From positions 1-12,856 of the forward strand of contig CAYJII010000047.1 in the NCBI GenBank assembly GCA_964370225.1: a stretch of DNA of 12,856 bases. The letters are read 5' to 3'. The stretch is from CAYJII01 sp964370225 (lineage in GTDB: Bacteria > Bacillota > Clostridia > Oscillospirales > Ruminococcaceae). Below the pieces are notes generated by a model, which saw nothing but the letters and a program-made list of their open reading frames with translations, did not search any database and was not told the origin of the DNA. Positions 1 to 6,130 of the stretch are shown here, piece by piece. The first letter of the stretch is position 1; every line of letters begins with the position of its first letter. Both the position numbers and the translations under genes were made by a program.

Positions 1-53
1 AACTGGGGGTGAAGGTGTTGCAGACCTCTGCCTTACCACTTGGCTATGGCGCC
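1..53 (-). tRNA. tRNA-Cys (GCA), 3' part cut by window edge
   Basis: On the minus strand the sequence opens GGCGCCATAGCCAAGTGG, a typical acceptor and D-arm start. It continues through an anticodon arm whose loop reads CTGCAAC (anticodon GCA, cysteine), then the variable region and the start of the T arm. The T arm, 3' acceptor strand and CCA lie beyond position 1. It is the last of three tRNA genes in the same orientation, 4 nt after tRNA-Gly, so it is probably co-transcribed from the promoter upstream of tRNA-Val. Confidence 0.93.
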
Positions 54-57
54 GTAT

Positions 58-133
58 TGGAGCGGATTACGAGGCTCGAACTCGCTACCTCCACCTTGGC
101 AAGGTGGCGCTCTACCAGATGAGCTAAATCCGC
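58..133 (-). tRNA. tRNA-Gly (GCC)
   Basis: A complete 76-nt tRNA including an encoded CCA (58-60). The acceptor 5' strand GCGGATT pairs perfectly with AATCCGC. The anticodon arm is CCACC-TTGCCAA-GGTGG, giving anticodon GCC (glycine), and the T loop reads TTCGAGC. It is the middle gene of the Val-Gly-Cys cluster. Confidence 0.97.
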
Positions 134-150
134 ATAATCACTAAGAGATA

Positions 151-226
151 TGGTGGGAACAACAGGGCTCGAACCTGTGACCCTCTGCTTGTAAGGCAGA
201 TGCTCTCCCAGCTGAGCTATGCTCCC
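151..226 (-). tRNA. tRNA-Val (TAC)
   Basis: A complete 76-nt tRNA with encoded CCA (151-153). The acceptor GGGAGCA pairs with TGTTCCC with one G-U pair. The anticodon loop CTTACAA gives anticodon UAC (valine), and the T loop is TTCGAGC. It is the first gene of the tRNA cluster and lies directly downstream of a good sigma-A type promoter. Confidence 0.97.
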
Positions 227-259
227 ATCAAATGGTGTCAGCTGATGCCGACAAAGTAT

Positions 260-288
260 ATTTTACCAAAAACAAAGCCATTTGTCAA
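260..288 (-). promoter_or_regulatory. Sigma-A type promoter for the tRNA cluster
   Basis: Read on the minus strand there is a perfect -35 box TTGACA (283-288), a 17-nt spacer and a -10 box TAAAAT (260-265). The expected start is near 253, about 27 nt before tRNA-Val. A second possible -10, TATACT (255-260), lies at too long a spacing. The near-consensus boxes fit a strong stable-RNA promoter. Confidence 0.75.
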
Positions 289-350
289 GTAAAATATGAA
301 AGAAATTTTCATGTTTTTTTTACAAAATTTTTAGTTAAATCTACAGATGG

Positions 351-384
351 AAAATTAAAACAGGAAGACATATATGTCTTCCTG
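351..384 (-). terminator. Rho-independent terminator of the FASII operon (after acpP)
   Basis: The 24-nt segment at 361-384 is a perfect inverted repeat (CAGGAAGACA, loop TATA, TGTCTTCCTG). In minus-strand reading it is followed by TTTTAATTTT (351-360). It lies 25 nt after the acpP stop codon and before the tRNA promoter, so it separates the fatty-acid operon from the tRNA cluster. Confidence 0.9.
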
Positions 385-409
385 TAATATTTTCTAAAAT
401 TGCGTAAAA

Positions 410-637
410 TTACGCATTTTCTTCGACAAATTTAACTATGTCGCCAACTGTGTTTACTTTTTCAACTTGATCGTCAGGAATTTCTACATCAAATTCTTCT
501 TCGATTGACATAACTAGGTCAACAACGTCAAGTGAATCTGCGCCTAAATCATCAGTTATAGATGAAGTCATTGTAACTTTGTCCTCTTCTAAATCCAATT
601 GATCACAAATAATTTCTCTAACTTTTTCAAAACTCAT
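410..637 (-). CDS. acpP: Acyl carrier protein
   Basis: This 75-residue acidic protein has the usual acyl carrier protein size. The motif GADSLDVV places the phosphopantetheine-bearing serine at residue 35. In the cytoplasm the holo protein carries the growing acyl chain between the Fab enzymes. The start is ATG with a full AGGAGG eight nt upstream. It lies 61 nt after accA, the second longest gap in the operon, and that gap holds a plausible promoter of its own. A strong terminator follows. In many clostridial clusters acpP sits near fabH/fabK or fabG; here it is the last gene, which would allow separate high-level expression. The helix II region around DSLDVVDLVMSIEEEF is fully conserved in character, so it should interact with the standard synthase partners. 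Confidence 0.98.
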   Translation of the reverse strand: MSFEKVREIICDQLDLEEDKVTMTSSITDDLGADSLDVVDLVMSIEEEFDVEIPDDQVEKVNTVGDIVKFVEENA

Positions 638-688
638 ATTAATAGCCTCCTAATTTTATTATTTGTATATATCATAATGGTTTCCCAT

Positions 689-718
689 ATAATATCCACT
701 ATTCTGAAAATTGTCCAA
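689..718 (-). promoter_or_regulatory. Possible internal promoter for acpP
   Basis: On the minus strand TTGGAC (713-718, inside the 3' end of accA) is followed after 18 nt by TATTAT (689-694). This would start transcription about 45 nt upstream of the acpP ATG. Independent expression fits the abundance usually needed for the carrier protein. It rests on box resemblance only; an AT-rich gap gives such boxes fairly easily. Confidence 0.4.
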
Positions 719-1496
719 TCTTTCTGAATTTATTATATCTATTATCGAGCAAATTTTCAATTGTGTGTTTTGACAAAATTTTTACATTTTTTTGTAAGAA
801 TTCTGAAATTTTCTCTGCAGTGTACTCTAAATTATTATGAACACCACCTGCAGCCTCTGGAATTATCTCTTCTGCAATTTCAAGCTCAACCAAGTCTTCT
901 GCGGTAATTTTCAATATATTTGCAGCTTGTTCTTCCTTCGAAGCATCCTTCCACAGTATGCTTGCAAAGCCTCTCGGCGAAATCACGGAATATATCGCAT
1001 TTTCTAGCATTCCTAATACATCACATACTCCAAGCGCCAAAGCTCCACCGCTTCCGCCTTCGCCCAGCACCACCGTAATAATCGGTACTTTAACTAAGCT
1101 CAGCTCCATTAAATTTTTCGCAATAGCCTCACCTTGTCCACGCTCTTCTGCTCCAATTCCGCAAAATGCGCCTGGTGTGTCTACAAAAAATATTATTGGT
1201 CGGTTAAATTTTTCAGCTTGTTTTGCAAGTCTTAGCGCTTTTCTATACCCTTCTGGATGAGGCATAGCAAAATTAGCTTTTTTATTTTCATCTAGGTTTC
1301 TACCCTTAACATGCCCTATAACGGTAACAGGAACTCCTTTTAAAAAGGCAACTCCCCCGATAATCGAGCTGTCATCCCCATATAATCTGTCGCCATGCAT
1401 TTCGTAAAAATTATCGAAAATTAGCGGTATGTAGTCATTGACCGTCGGGCGGTCTTTATGTCTGATTATTTGCAGTTTAGCATATGCATTACTCAT
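699..1496 (-). CDS. accA: Acetyl-CoA carboxylase carboxyltransferase subunit alpha
   Basis: The 265-residue protein forms, with AccD, the carboxyltransferase that moves CO2 from carboxybiotin to acetyl-CoA, giving malonyl-CoA. Family hallmarks are visible: GHVKGRN (61-66 region), VDTPGAFCGIGAEERGQGEAIA around 105-126, and the oxyanion-type loop GEGGSGGALALG around 145-156. The E. coli protein is about 319 residues; this one lacks most of the N-terminal helical extension, as in several Firmicutes homologues. The usual DTPGAYPG is DTPGAFCG here, a mild variation. The ATG is preceded by GAGGAGG eight nt upstream, inside the end of accD. Only 3 nt separate it from the accD stop, so the two subunits are probably translationally coupled. 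Confidence 0.97.
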   Translation of the reverse strand: MSNAYAKLQIIRHKDRPTVNDYIPLIFDNFYEMHGDRLYGDDSSIIGGVAFLKGVPVTVIGHVKGRNLDENKKANFAMPHPEGYRKALRLAKQAEKFNRPIIFFVDTPGAFCGIGAEERGQGEAIAKNLMELSLVKVPIITVVLGEGGSGGALALGVCDVLGMLENAIYSVISPRGFASILWKDASKEEQAANILKITAEDLVELEIAEEIIPEAAGGVHNNLEYTAEKISEFLQKNVKILSKHTIENLLDNRYNKFRKIGQFSE

Positions 1497-1499
1497 CGT

Positions 1500-2378
1500 T
1501 TAGACCTCCTCAACTTCATTATCAGCGCAACCATGTAATCTCAACAATTTGGAAACTGTGCGCCTTAGATTATTACGGCTAACTATCATGTCAATAAAAC
1601 CGTGTTCTAACAAAAATTCTGCTGATTGGAAGTCGTCTGGCAAACGTTGTTTTATCGTCCCCTCGATAACACGTCTTCCCGCAAAGCCTACTAGCACTTT
1701 TGGCTCAGCTAAGATAATATCACCCAGTGAAGCAAAAGACGCCGTAACGCCCCCTGTAGTTGGGTCTGTGAGCACTGTGATATAAAGCAGTCCTTTTTGG
1801 TTATGTCTTGCTACAGCAGCAGAGGTTTTAGCCATTTGCATTAGGGACACAATCCCCTCTTGCATTCTCGCCCCACCAGACGCTGTAAACAGCAATATCG
1901 GCAGTTTGTGCTCTGTCGCATACTCAAATGCTCTTGTAATTTTTTCACCAACAACGCTACCCATGGACGCCATCATAAAATGTGAATCCATAATTCCGAT
2001 AACGCAGTCTTTTTTCTTGATTTTACAGCGGCCAGTAACTACCGCCTCAGTCAAACCAGTTTTCTTTTGCATTTGTGCTATTTTTTCCTCATAGTCTTTG
2101 AAACTAATCGGATTTTGACTTTGCATATCCGCATCAAACTCTACAAAGCTACCATCATCTGCTGTAATTTTTAGCCTCTCAAACGCAGTCAACCTTGAAT
2201 GGTATCCACATTCCGAACACACCTTTGTTGTGCCCATAAAATCCTCCATGAACATTACATGGGAGCATCTAGGGCATTTAAACAACAAATCCGTCGGTAT
2301 ATTTACTTTTTTCTTTTTTTCGCCACTTGTGTCGGCATCAAATCTAGTTTTTACCGTCTTAAATAAATCAACTAGCAA
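1500..2378 (-). CDS. accD: Acetyl-CoA carboxylase carboxyltransferase subunit beta
   Basis: The 292-residue protein is the partner of AccA. An N-terminal zinc ribbon is clear: Cys35-x2-Cys38 and Cys54-x2-Cys57. The crotonase-type core follows, with the TASGGARMQEG loop near 145-155 and PTTGGVTASFA near 176-186, which bind acetyl-CoA and biotin. The longest open frame begins at a GTG at 2387, but that GTG overlaps the Shine-Dalgarno AAGGAG (2387-2392) and cannot be the start. The TTG at 2376-2378 lies exactly 8 nt after it and gives the usual short hydrophobic N-terminus MLVDLF, so I use it. It is 28 nt after accC and 3 nt before accA, in keeping with a single acc transcript and balanced subunit supply. 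Confidence 0.95.
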   Translation of the reverse strand: MLVDLFKTVKTRFDADTSGEKKKKVNIPTDLLFKCPRCSHVMFMEDFMGTTKVCSECGYHSRLTAFERLKITADDGSFVEFDADMQSQNPISFKDYEEKIAQMQKKTGLTEAVVTGRCKIKKKDCVIGIMDSHFMMASMGSVVGEKITRAFEYATEHKLPILLFTASGGARMQEGIVSLMQMAKTSAAVARHNQKGLLYITVLTDPTTGGVTASFASLGDIILAEPKVLVGFAGRRVIEGTIKQRLPDDFQSAEFLLEHGFIDMIVSRNNLRRTVSKLLRLHGCADNEVEEV

Positions 2379-2392
2379 AATTAACACTCCTT
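2376..2392 (-). promoter_or_regulatory. SD that fixes a TTG start for accD
   Basis: AAGGAG occupies 2387-2392 on the minus strand. The first in-frame start triplet, GTG (2385-2387), shares its G with the SD and has no spacer. TTG at 2376-2378 has an 8-nt spacer. A TTG start can lower initiation, which might trim AccD output relative to AccA. Confidence 0.75.
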
Positions 2393-2406
2393 AATTCAAT
2401 ATACAG

Positions 2407-3753
2407 TTAAAACAATTCTGTTTTTCTCTCCAAAAATCCAATGTCAGTATTGCCACTAGCATAATCCTCATCGCGTAAAATCGATAGTTGGAAGTCTATG
2501 TTTGTGTCAACCCCTTGAACTAAAAATTCTGCTAGCGCCCACTTCATTTTTCTGATAGCAGTATCTCTATCAGCGGCATATACGATAAGTTTTGCTATCA
2601 TGCTATCGTAATGAGGTGGTATCGTGTACCCTTGATACACAGCCGAATCTATTCTTACACCAGGTCCACCCGGTAGATGTAATGCGTCGATTGTACCTGG
2701 AGACGGTCTAAAGTTAAATTGTGGGTTCTCTGCGTTAATTCTGCACTCGATTGCATGCCCTGTAATTTTAACTTCATCTTGCCCAAAGCTAATTTCTTCG
2801 CCCGATGCTATAAGTAGTTGTTGTTTTACCAAGTCAACCCCCGTAACAAGCTCTGTAACAGGATGCTCAACTTGAATTCTTGTATTCATTTCCATGAAAT
2901 AGAAATTGTCGTCTTTATCAAGTAAAAACTCGATTGTGCCCGCATTTTCATATCCGCAAGCATGAGCCGCCGCTACTGCTGCTGCACCCATTTTTTCACG
3001 CAGCTCAGGTTTCATAACTGGGCATGGTGATTCTTCAATAAGTTTTTGGTTTCTTCTTTGGATTGAGCAGTCTCTCTCCCCTAAATGAATCGCGTTGCCG
3101 TGTGAGTCTGCTAAAATTTGCACCTCTACATGACGTGGATTAACTATAAACTTCTCGATATACACGCCTGCATTGCCAAAAAAAGCTAATGCTTCTGTGG
3201 ATGCTGCTGTTACTGCGCTCTCGAGCTCACTTTCGTTTGAAACCATGCGAATACCGCGTCCACCACCGCCAGCTGATGCTTTAACCATAACAGGATAACC
3301 GATTTGACTTGCAATCTCTCTTGCAAGTGCGATGTCGTTTACTTCCCCATCAGAACCAGGTATAATCGGAACTCCAGCATTTTTCATAGTAGTCTTTGCC
3401 ATGGATTTGTCGCCCATCATTTCAATGGATTCCGCTTTCGGTCCAATGAATTTTACTCCGCACTTTTCACAAGTTTTTGCAAAATGTGCATTTTCTGATA
3501 AGAAACCAAACCCAGGATGAACTGCATCTGCGCCTGTAATGTCGCATGCAGCTAAAATTGCTTTTATATTAAGGTAGCTGTCCTTTGTTGGTGCAGGTCC
3601 AATACAAATCGCCTCATCCGCTAATTTTGTATGCAGTGCATCTTTGTCAGCGGTGGAGTAAACAGCTACAGTGCGAATTCCAAGTTCACGGCATGAACGA
3701 ATAATTCTAACTGCAATTTCGCCCCTGTTTGCCACTAAAACTTTGTTAAACAT
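2407..3753 (-). CDS. accC: Biotin carboxylase subunit of acetyl-CoA carboxylase
   Basis: The 448-residue ATP-grasp enzyme carboxylates the biotin on AccB with bicarbonate and ATP. The domains run in the usual order. An N-terminal fold comes first (FNKVLVANRGEIAVRIIR). The ATP-grasp domain has the flexible glycine loop AGGGGRG (161-167) and Lys116/Lys159. The active-site stretch MNTRIQVEHPVTE contains Arg292 and Glu296. ECRINAE contains Arg338, and a C-terminal lid follows. Numbering matches E. coli AccC almost residue for residue. The canonical GYGFLSEN is GFGFLSEN here. The open frame extends 39 codons upstream to 3870, but that start has no SD, whereas ATG 3753 has AAGGAG nine nt away and gives the family N-terminus. 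That SD is buried in a strong hairpin (see the leader entry), so expression may be controlled at this gene. Confidence 0.97.
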   Translation of the reverse strand: MFNKVLVANRGEIAVRIIRSCRELGIRTVAVYSTADKDALHTKLADEAICIGPAPTKDSYLNIKAILAACDITGADAVHPGFGFLSENAHFAKTCEKCGVKFIGPKAESIEMMGDKSMAKTTMKNAGVPIIPGSDGEVNDIALAREIASQIGYPVMVKASAGGGGRGIRMVSNESELESAVTAASTEALAFFGNAGVYIEKFIVNPRHVEVQILADSHGNAIHLGERDCSIQRRNQKLIEESPCPVMKPELREKMGAAAVAAAHACGYENAGTIEFLLDKDDNFYFMEMNTRIQVEHPVTELVTGVDLVKQQLLIASGEEISFGQDEVKITGHAIECRINAENPQFNFRPSPGTIDALHLPGGPGVRIDSAVYQGYTIPPHYDSMIAKLIVYAADRDTAIRKMKWALAEFLVQGVDTNIDFQLSILRDEDYASGNTDIGFLERKTELF

Positions 3754-3886
3754 AATAAAATGCTCCTTGTTTATGAAATAAGAACAGGAGCATTTTATTC
3801 GTTTGAGCTCACCCAAATGGTGCGCAGAAATAAATTTTAGCCTGTTATACAAGCTATGCTCCGTGTTCATTTTGATTAATATAAAA
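3754..3886 (-). promoter_or_regulatory. Structured accC leader: SD-sequestering hairpin with competing segment
   Basis: In minus-strand RNA the arm AAUAAAAUGCUCC (3787-3799) is perfectly complementary over 13 bp to GGAGCAUUUUAUU (3754-3766). The second arm contains most of the accC Shine-Dalgarno sequence (AAGGAG, 3763-3768) and the whole spacer; the AUG begins at the next base. With one bulge, four more inner pairs form. Upstream, GGAGCAU at 3856-3862 could pair over 7 bp with the same AUGCUCC arm and so free the SD. Between them lies another hairpin, GCGCACC-AUUUG-GGUGAGC (3807-3825, one G-A mismatch). No run of U follows, so this is not a terminator. The pairing is seen directly; a switching role is inferred. 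No known riboswitch family was recognised. Confidence 0.5.
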
Positions 3887-4318
3887 TTATTTCGCTATTG
3901 CAAAAGTAAGTTCAGCCGTTACGACTCTTTTGTCGCCAACGTATGCTGTAGCTTTACCCACTCCAATTCTGCCTCTATTTTTGATGATTTCGCATTCAAG
4001 CACAATTGTGTCGCCAGGTTTTACTTCCCCTCTGAATTTCGCTTTGTCAATACCAGCGAAAAATGCAATTTTGCCCTTATTTTCCTCTAAGGATAAAATC
4101 GCAACTGCACCAGTTTGTGCAAGCATCTCGATAGTTAGCACACCAGGTTGAACAGGGTGATCGGGGAAATGGCCTCTAAACCAGTCTTCGTCGGGTTTAA
4201 GATATTTTGTAGCTTTTGCTTTAACGCCAGCTTCAAGTTCCAAAACTTCGTCTATTAACAAAAATGGGTCTCTATGAGGAATAATTTCTTTGATTTGCTC
4301 TAAGTTTAGTACTGCCAT
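3887..4318 (-). CDS. fabZ: 3-hydroxyacyl-ACP dehydratase FabZ
   Basis: The 143-residue hot-dog fold protein removes water from 3-hydroxyacyl-ACP to give trans-2-enoyl-ACP. The family signature IPHRDPFLLIDEV (13-25) is present. The catalytic pair is clear: His50 in RGHFPDHPVQPGV and Glu64 in LTIEMLAQTG. Length and motifs fit FabZ rather than the larger FabA. ATG has AGGAG eight nt upstream, overlapping the accB stop TAG (TTAGGAG), with an 11-nt gap between the genes. The next gene, accC, is 133 nt away across a structured leader. A single dehydratase with FabK and one FabF raises the usual clostridial question of how unsaturated acids are made; nothing in this window answers it. Confidence 0.98.
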   Translation of the reverse strand: MAVLNLEQIKEIIPHRDPFLLIDEVLELEAGVKAKATKYLKPDEDWFRGHFPDHPVQPGVLTIEMLAQTGAVAILSLEENKGKIAFFAGIDKAKFRGEVKPGDTIVLECEIIKNRGRIGVGKATAYVGDKRVVTAELTFAIAK

Positions 4319-4329
4319 ATCTCTTACTC

Positions 4330-4794
4330 CTAACCTATAATCATAATCTCTTGATCAAATTCTACTGATTGTGCGTTTTCAGCAATGATTTCTAGCACTG
4401 TGCCATCAAACTCGCTTTGCACTTCGTTCATAAGCTTCATTGACTCAATGATGAATAATACATCGCCTTTTTTAACGCTTTGTCCCACTTTAACAAAAGC
4501 ATCTTTATCTGGAGATGGTGAAGCGTAAAATGTTCCCACTATCGGAGATTTTACGATATTTCCGCTCGCTTTTTGTTTTGCTGGTGCAACTTCTGCTACA
4601 GGCATTTCTGTTGTAGCTGGGATAGTCATCGGAGTAGCAGCTACTACTGTTTCAGCAGCACTCACCACTTGAACTTTTTCTTTTTTCGCTTCAATTTTTA
4701 GCTTAAAGCCTTCGTTTTCAATACAAAGTGCGCCCAAATCGTTTTGAGCCATTTTGTCCATAAGACCTTTAATTTCATCAACTGATATTTTCAT
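4330..4794 (-). CDS. accB: Biotin carboxyl carrier protein of acetyl-CoA carboxylase
   Basis: The 154-residue protein carries the biotin that shuttles CO2 between AccC and AccD/AccA. The N-terminal region (1-45) is a conserved helical/charged part. An Ala/Pro/Thr/Val-rich flexible linker spans about 46-78, and the biotinyl domain fills 79-154. The biotin-acceptor motif is ESMKLMNE with Lys120; canonical proteins read EAMK, so Ala to Ser is a small variation also found in other carriers. SPIVGTFYASPSPD near 83-96 is the exposed thumb region typical of bacterial AccB. The start is ATG, with AAGGAG at a slightly long 11-nt spacing. It follows fabF by 46 nt. It needs a biotin ligase, which is not in this window. 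Confidence 0.97.
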   Translation of the reverse strand: MKISVDEIKGLMDKMAQNDLGALCIENEGFKLKIEAKKEKVQVVSAAETVVAATPMTIPATTEMPVAEVAPAKQKASGNIVKSPIVGTFYASPSPDKDAFVKVGQSVKKGDVLFIIESMKLMNEVQSEFDGTVLEIIAENAQSVEFDQEIMIIG

Positions 4795-4840
4795 CGAGAT
4801 TTTTTCTCCTTTAAATTATAATATATTACTTATGTTTAAT

Positions 4841-6073
4841 CTATTTATATTTCTTAATACACAATGTCGCATTATGTCCACCAAAGCCAAGCGAGTTTGT
4901 AAGTGCTACTTCAATCTCTTCATTTAGTGGTCCATTAGTCATATTATTTAAATCACAATCAGGGTCTGCTTCTTTTGTACCGATTGTTTTTGGTACAAAT
5001 CCTTCGTTCAAAGCTTTTGCACATACTATAGCTTCAACAGCCCCAGCTGCACCAAGCAAATGTCCTGTCATAGATTTAGTTGAGTTAACATACACATTCT
5101 TAGCATGTTCACCCAATGCTTTTTTAATTGCGATTGTTTCGTACTTATCATTTAGCGGAGTTGATGTGCCATGCGTATTGATATAATCCACATCCTCTGC
5201 TTTTAAGCCAGCTTCTGTAAATGCTAGTTCCATACCTTTTGCAGCACCTTCACCATTAGGGTCTGGGCTTGTTATGTGATAAGCATCACCTGTTGCGCCA
5301 TATCCCACGATTTCAGCGTAAATTTTAGCACCACGTGCTTTTGCATGCTCAAGTTCCTCAAGCATAAGAATACCTGCTCCCTCGCCCATTACAAAGCCAT
5401 CACGGTTTGCATCAAACGGAATAGATGCGTAATCAGGATTAGTGCTTACGCTAAGAGCTTTCATGTTATGGAAGCCCCAAACCGCAAACTCAGTAACAGT
5501 CGCTTCTGCGCCACCAGTCACACATGCATCAAGATATCCATGTTTGATTTGTCTGAATGCTTCACCTATTGCATGAGTGGACGAAGCACATGCGCTTACT
5601 GGGGAGTAATTAGCTCCTTTAAATCCGTACTTCATCGCAATTGTGCCTGCTGCTATATTCGTAATCATCATTGGAATGTAGAAAACAGAAACACGTTTTC
5701 CACCTTTTTCCATGAATTTTGAATGCTCTTCTTCGGTTGAGTGAAAACCGCCGATACCACTACCAACAATAACCCCTACTTTAAAAGGGTCAACTGATTC
5801 TGCGCTGAGATTCGCATCTTCCATAGCTTGTCTAGCCGCTTCAACAGCGTATTGACAATATAAGTCAGTTCTGCGAAGCTCTTTTTTCTCCATAGCAAGC
5901 AGTGGGTTAAAATCTTTAACTTGAGCCGCTAATTTAACCTCACAATTGGAAGTATCCCAATCTGTTATTAAATCAAATCCATGTCTACCGTTTTTGATAC
6001 TATCCCAAAAATCAGCTACATTATTTCCTATTGGGGTAACTGCCCCCATACCTGTTATAACTACTCTTTTCAT
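4841..6073 (-). CDS. fabF: 3-oxoacyl-ACP synthase II (elongating condensing enzyme)
   Basis: The 410-residue thiolase-fold enzyme condenses malonyl-ACP with acyl-ACP. The catalytic triad of the KASI/II class is present: Cys162 in VSACASSTHAIG, His301 in NTHGTSTPLND, and His338 in SMTGHLLGAAGAVE. The length (about 410) and N-terminus MKRVVITGMGAVTPIGNN are typical of FabF. The ATG at 6073 is fixed by an in-frame TAG two codons upstream and by the family N-terminus. It has no SD at normal distance: the nearest AAAGGAG (6098-6104) is 24 nt upstream. It lies 57 nt after fabG and 46 nt before accB. As no second KAS II-type gene is present in the window, this is the likely sole elongating synthase of the cluster. 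Confidence 0.97.
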   Translation of the reverse strand: MKRVVITGMGAVTPIGNNVADFWDSIKNGRHGFDLITDWDTSNCEVKLAAQVKDFNPLLAMEKKELRRTDLYCQYAVEAARQAMEDANLSAESVDPFKVGVIVGSGIGGFHSTEEEHSKFMEKGGKRVSVFYIPMMITNIAAGTIAMKYGFKGANYSPVSACASSTHAIGEAFRQIKHGYLDACVTGGAEATVTEFAVWGFHNMKALSVSTNPDYASIPFDANRDGFVMGEGAGILMLEELEHAKARGAKIYAEIVGYGATGDAYHITSPDPNGEGAAKGMELAFTEAGLKAEDVDYINTHGTSTPLNDKYETIAIKKALGEHAKNVYVNSTKSMTGHLLGAAGAVEAIVCAKALNEGFVPKTIGTKEADPDCDLNNMTNGPLNEEIEVALTNSLGFGGHNATLCIKKYK

Positions 6074-6104
6074 ATACTACACGGGTTTTGTCCCTTACTC
6101 CTTT
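6074..6104 (-). promoter_or_regulatory. Displaced SD upstream of fabF
   Basis: A strong AAAGGAG lies at 6098-6104, but 24 nt separate it from the fabF ATG, against 8-11 nt for most neighbours. The intervening RNA has a tiny GGG-ACAAAA-CCC hairpin that would shorten the gap if formed, though three pairs alone are weak. A GTG 15 nt after the SD is followed at once by TAG. Confidence 0.45.
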
Positions 6105-6130
6105 CAGTCAAACGCCATCAAAAGCTTAAA

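Noticed and set aside
296..320. ATGAAA...TTTCAT followed by eight Ts, resembling a plus-strand terminator.
   Set aside because: The stem is almost all A/T, there is no plus-strand gene upstream, and it lies just behind the minus-strand tRNA promoter; likely a chance result of AT-rich DNA.
3754..3799. The accC hairpin read as a rho-independent terminator or attenuator.
   Set aside because: No U-run follows the stem; the next bases are the accC AUG and coding sequence. SD sequestration explains the position better.
3852..3862. An 11-nt identity (AGCTATGCTCC in the + strand) between the accC leader and the 5' end of tRNA-Val (215-225), plus CAAATGGTG shared by 3814-3822 and 229-237, suggesting a tRNA remnant or mimic.
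   Set aside because: The two matches are in a different order, no T arm or acceptor partner is present, and no T-box specifier/antiterminator features are visible. Chance similarity is likely, though the match includes the competing GGAGCAU segment.
5276..5722. A 148-codon plus-strand open frame opposite fabF, and similar long antisense frames opposite fabG, fabK and accA.
   Set aside because: They are mirror frames of well-conserved genes with full catalytic motifs, have no family resemblance and odd Cys/His/Ser-rich composition.
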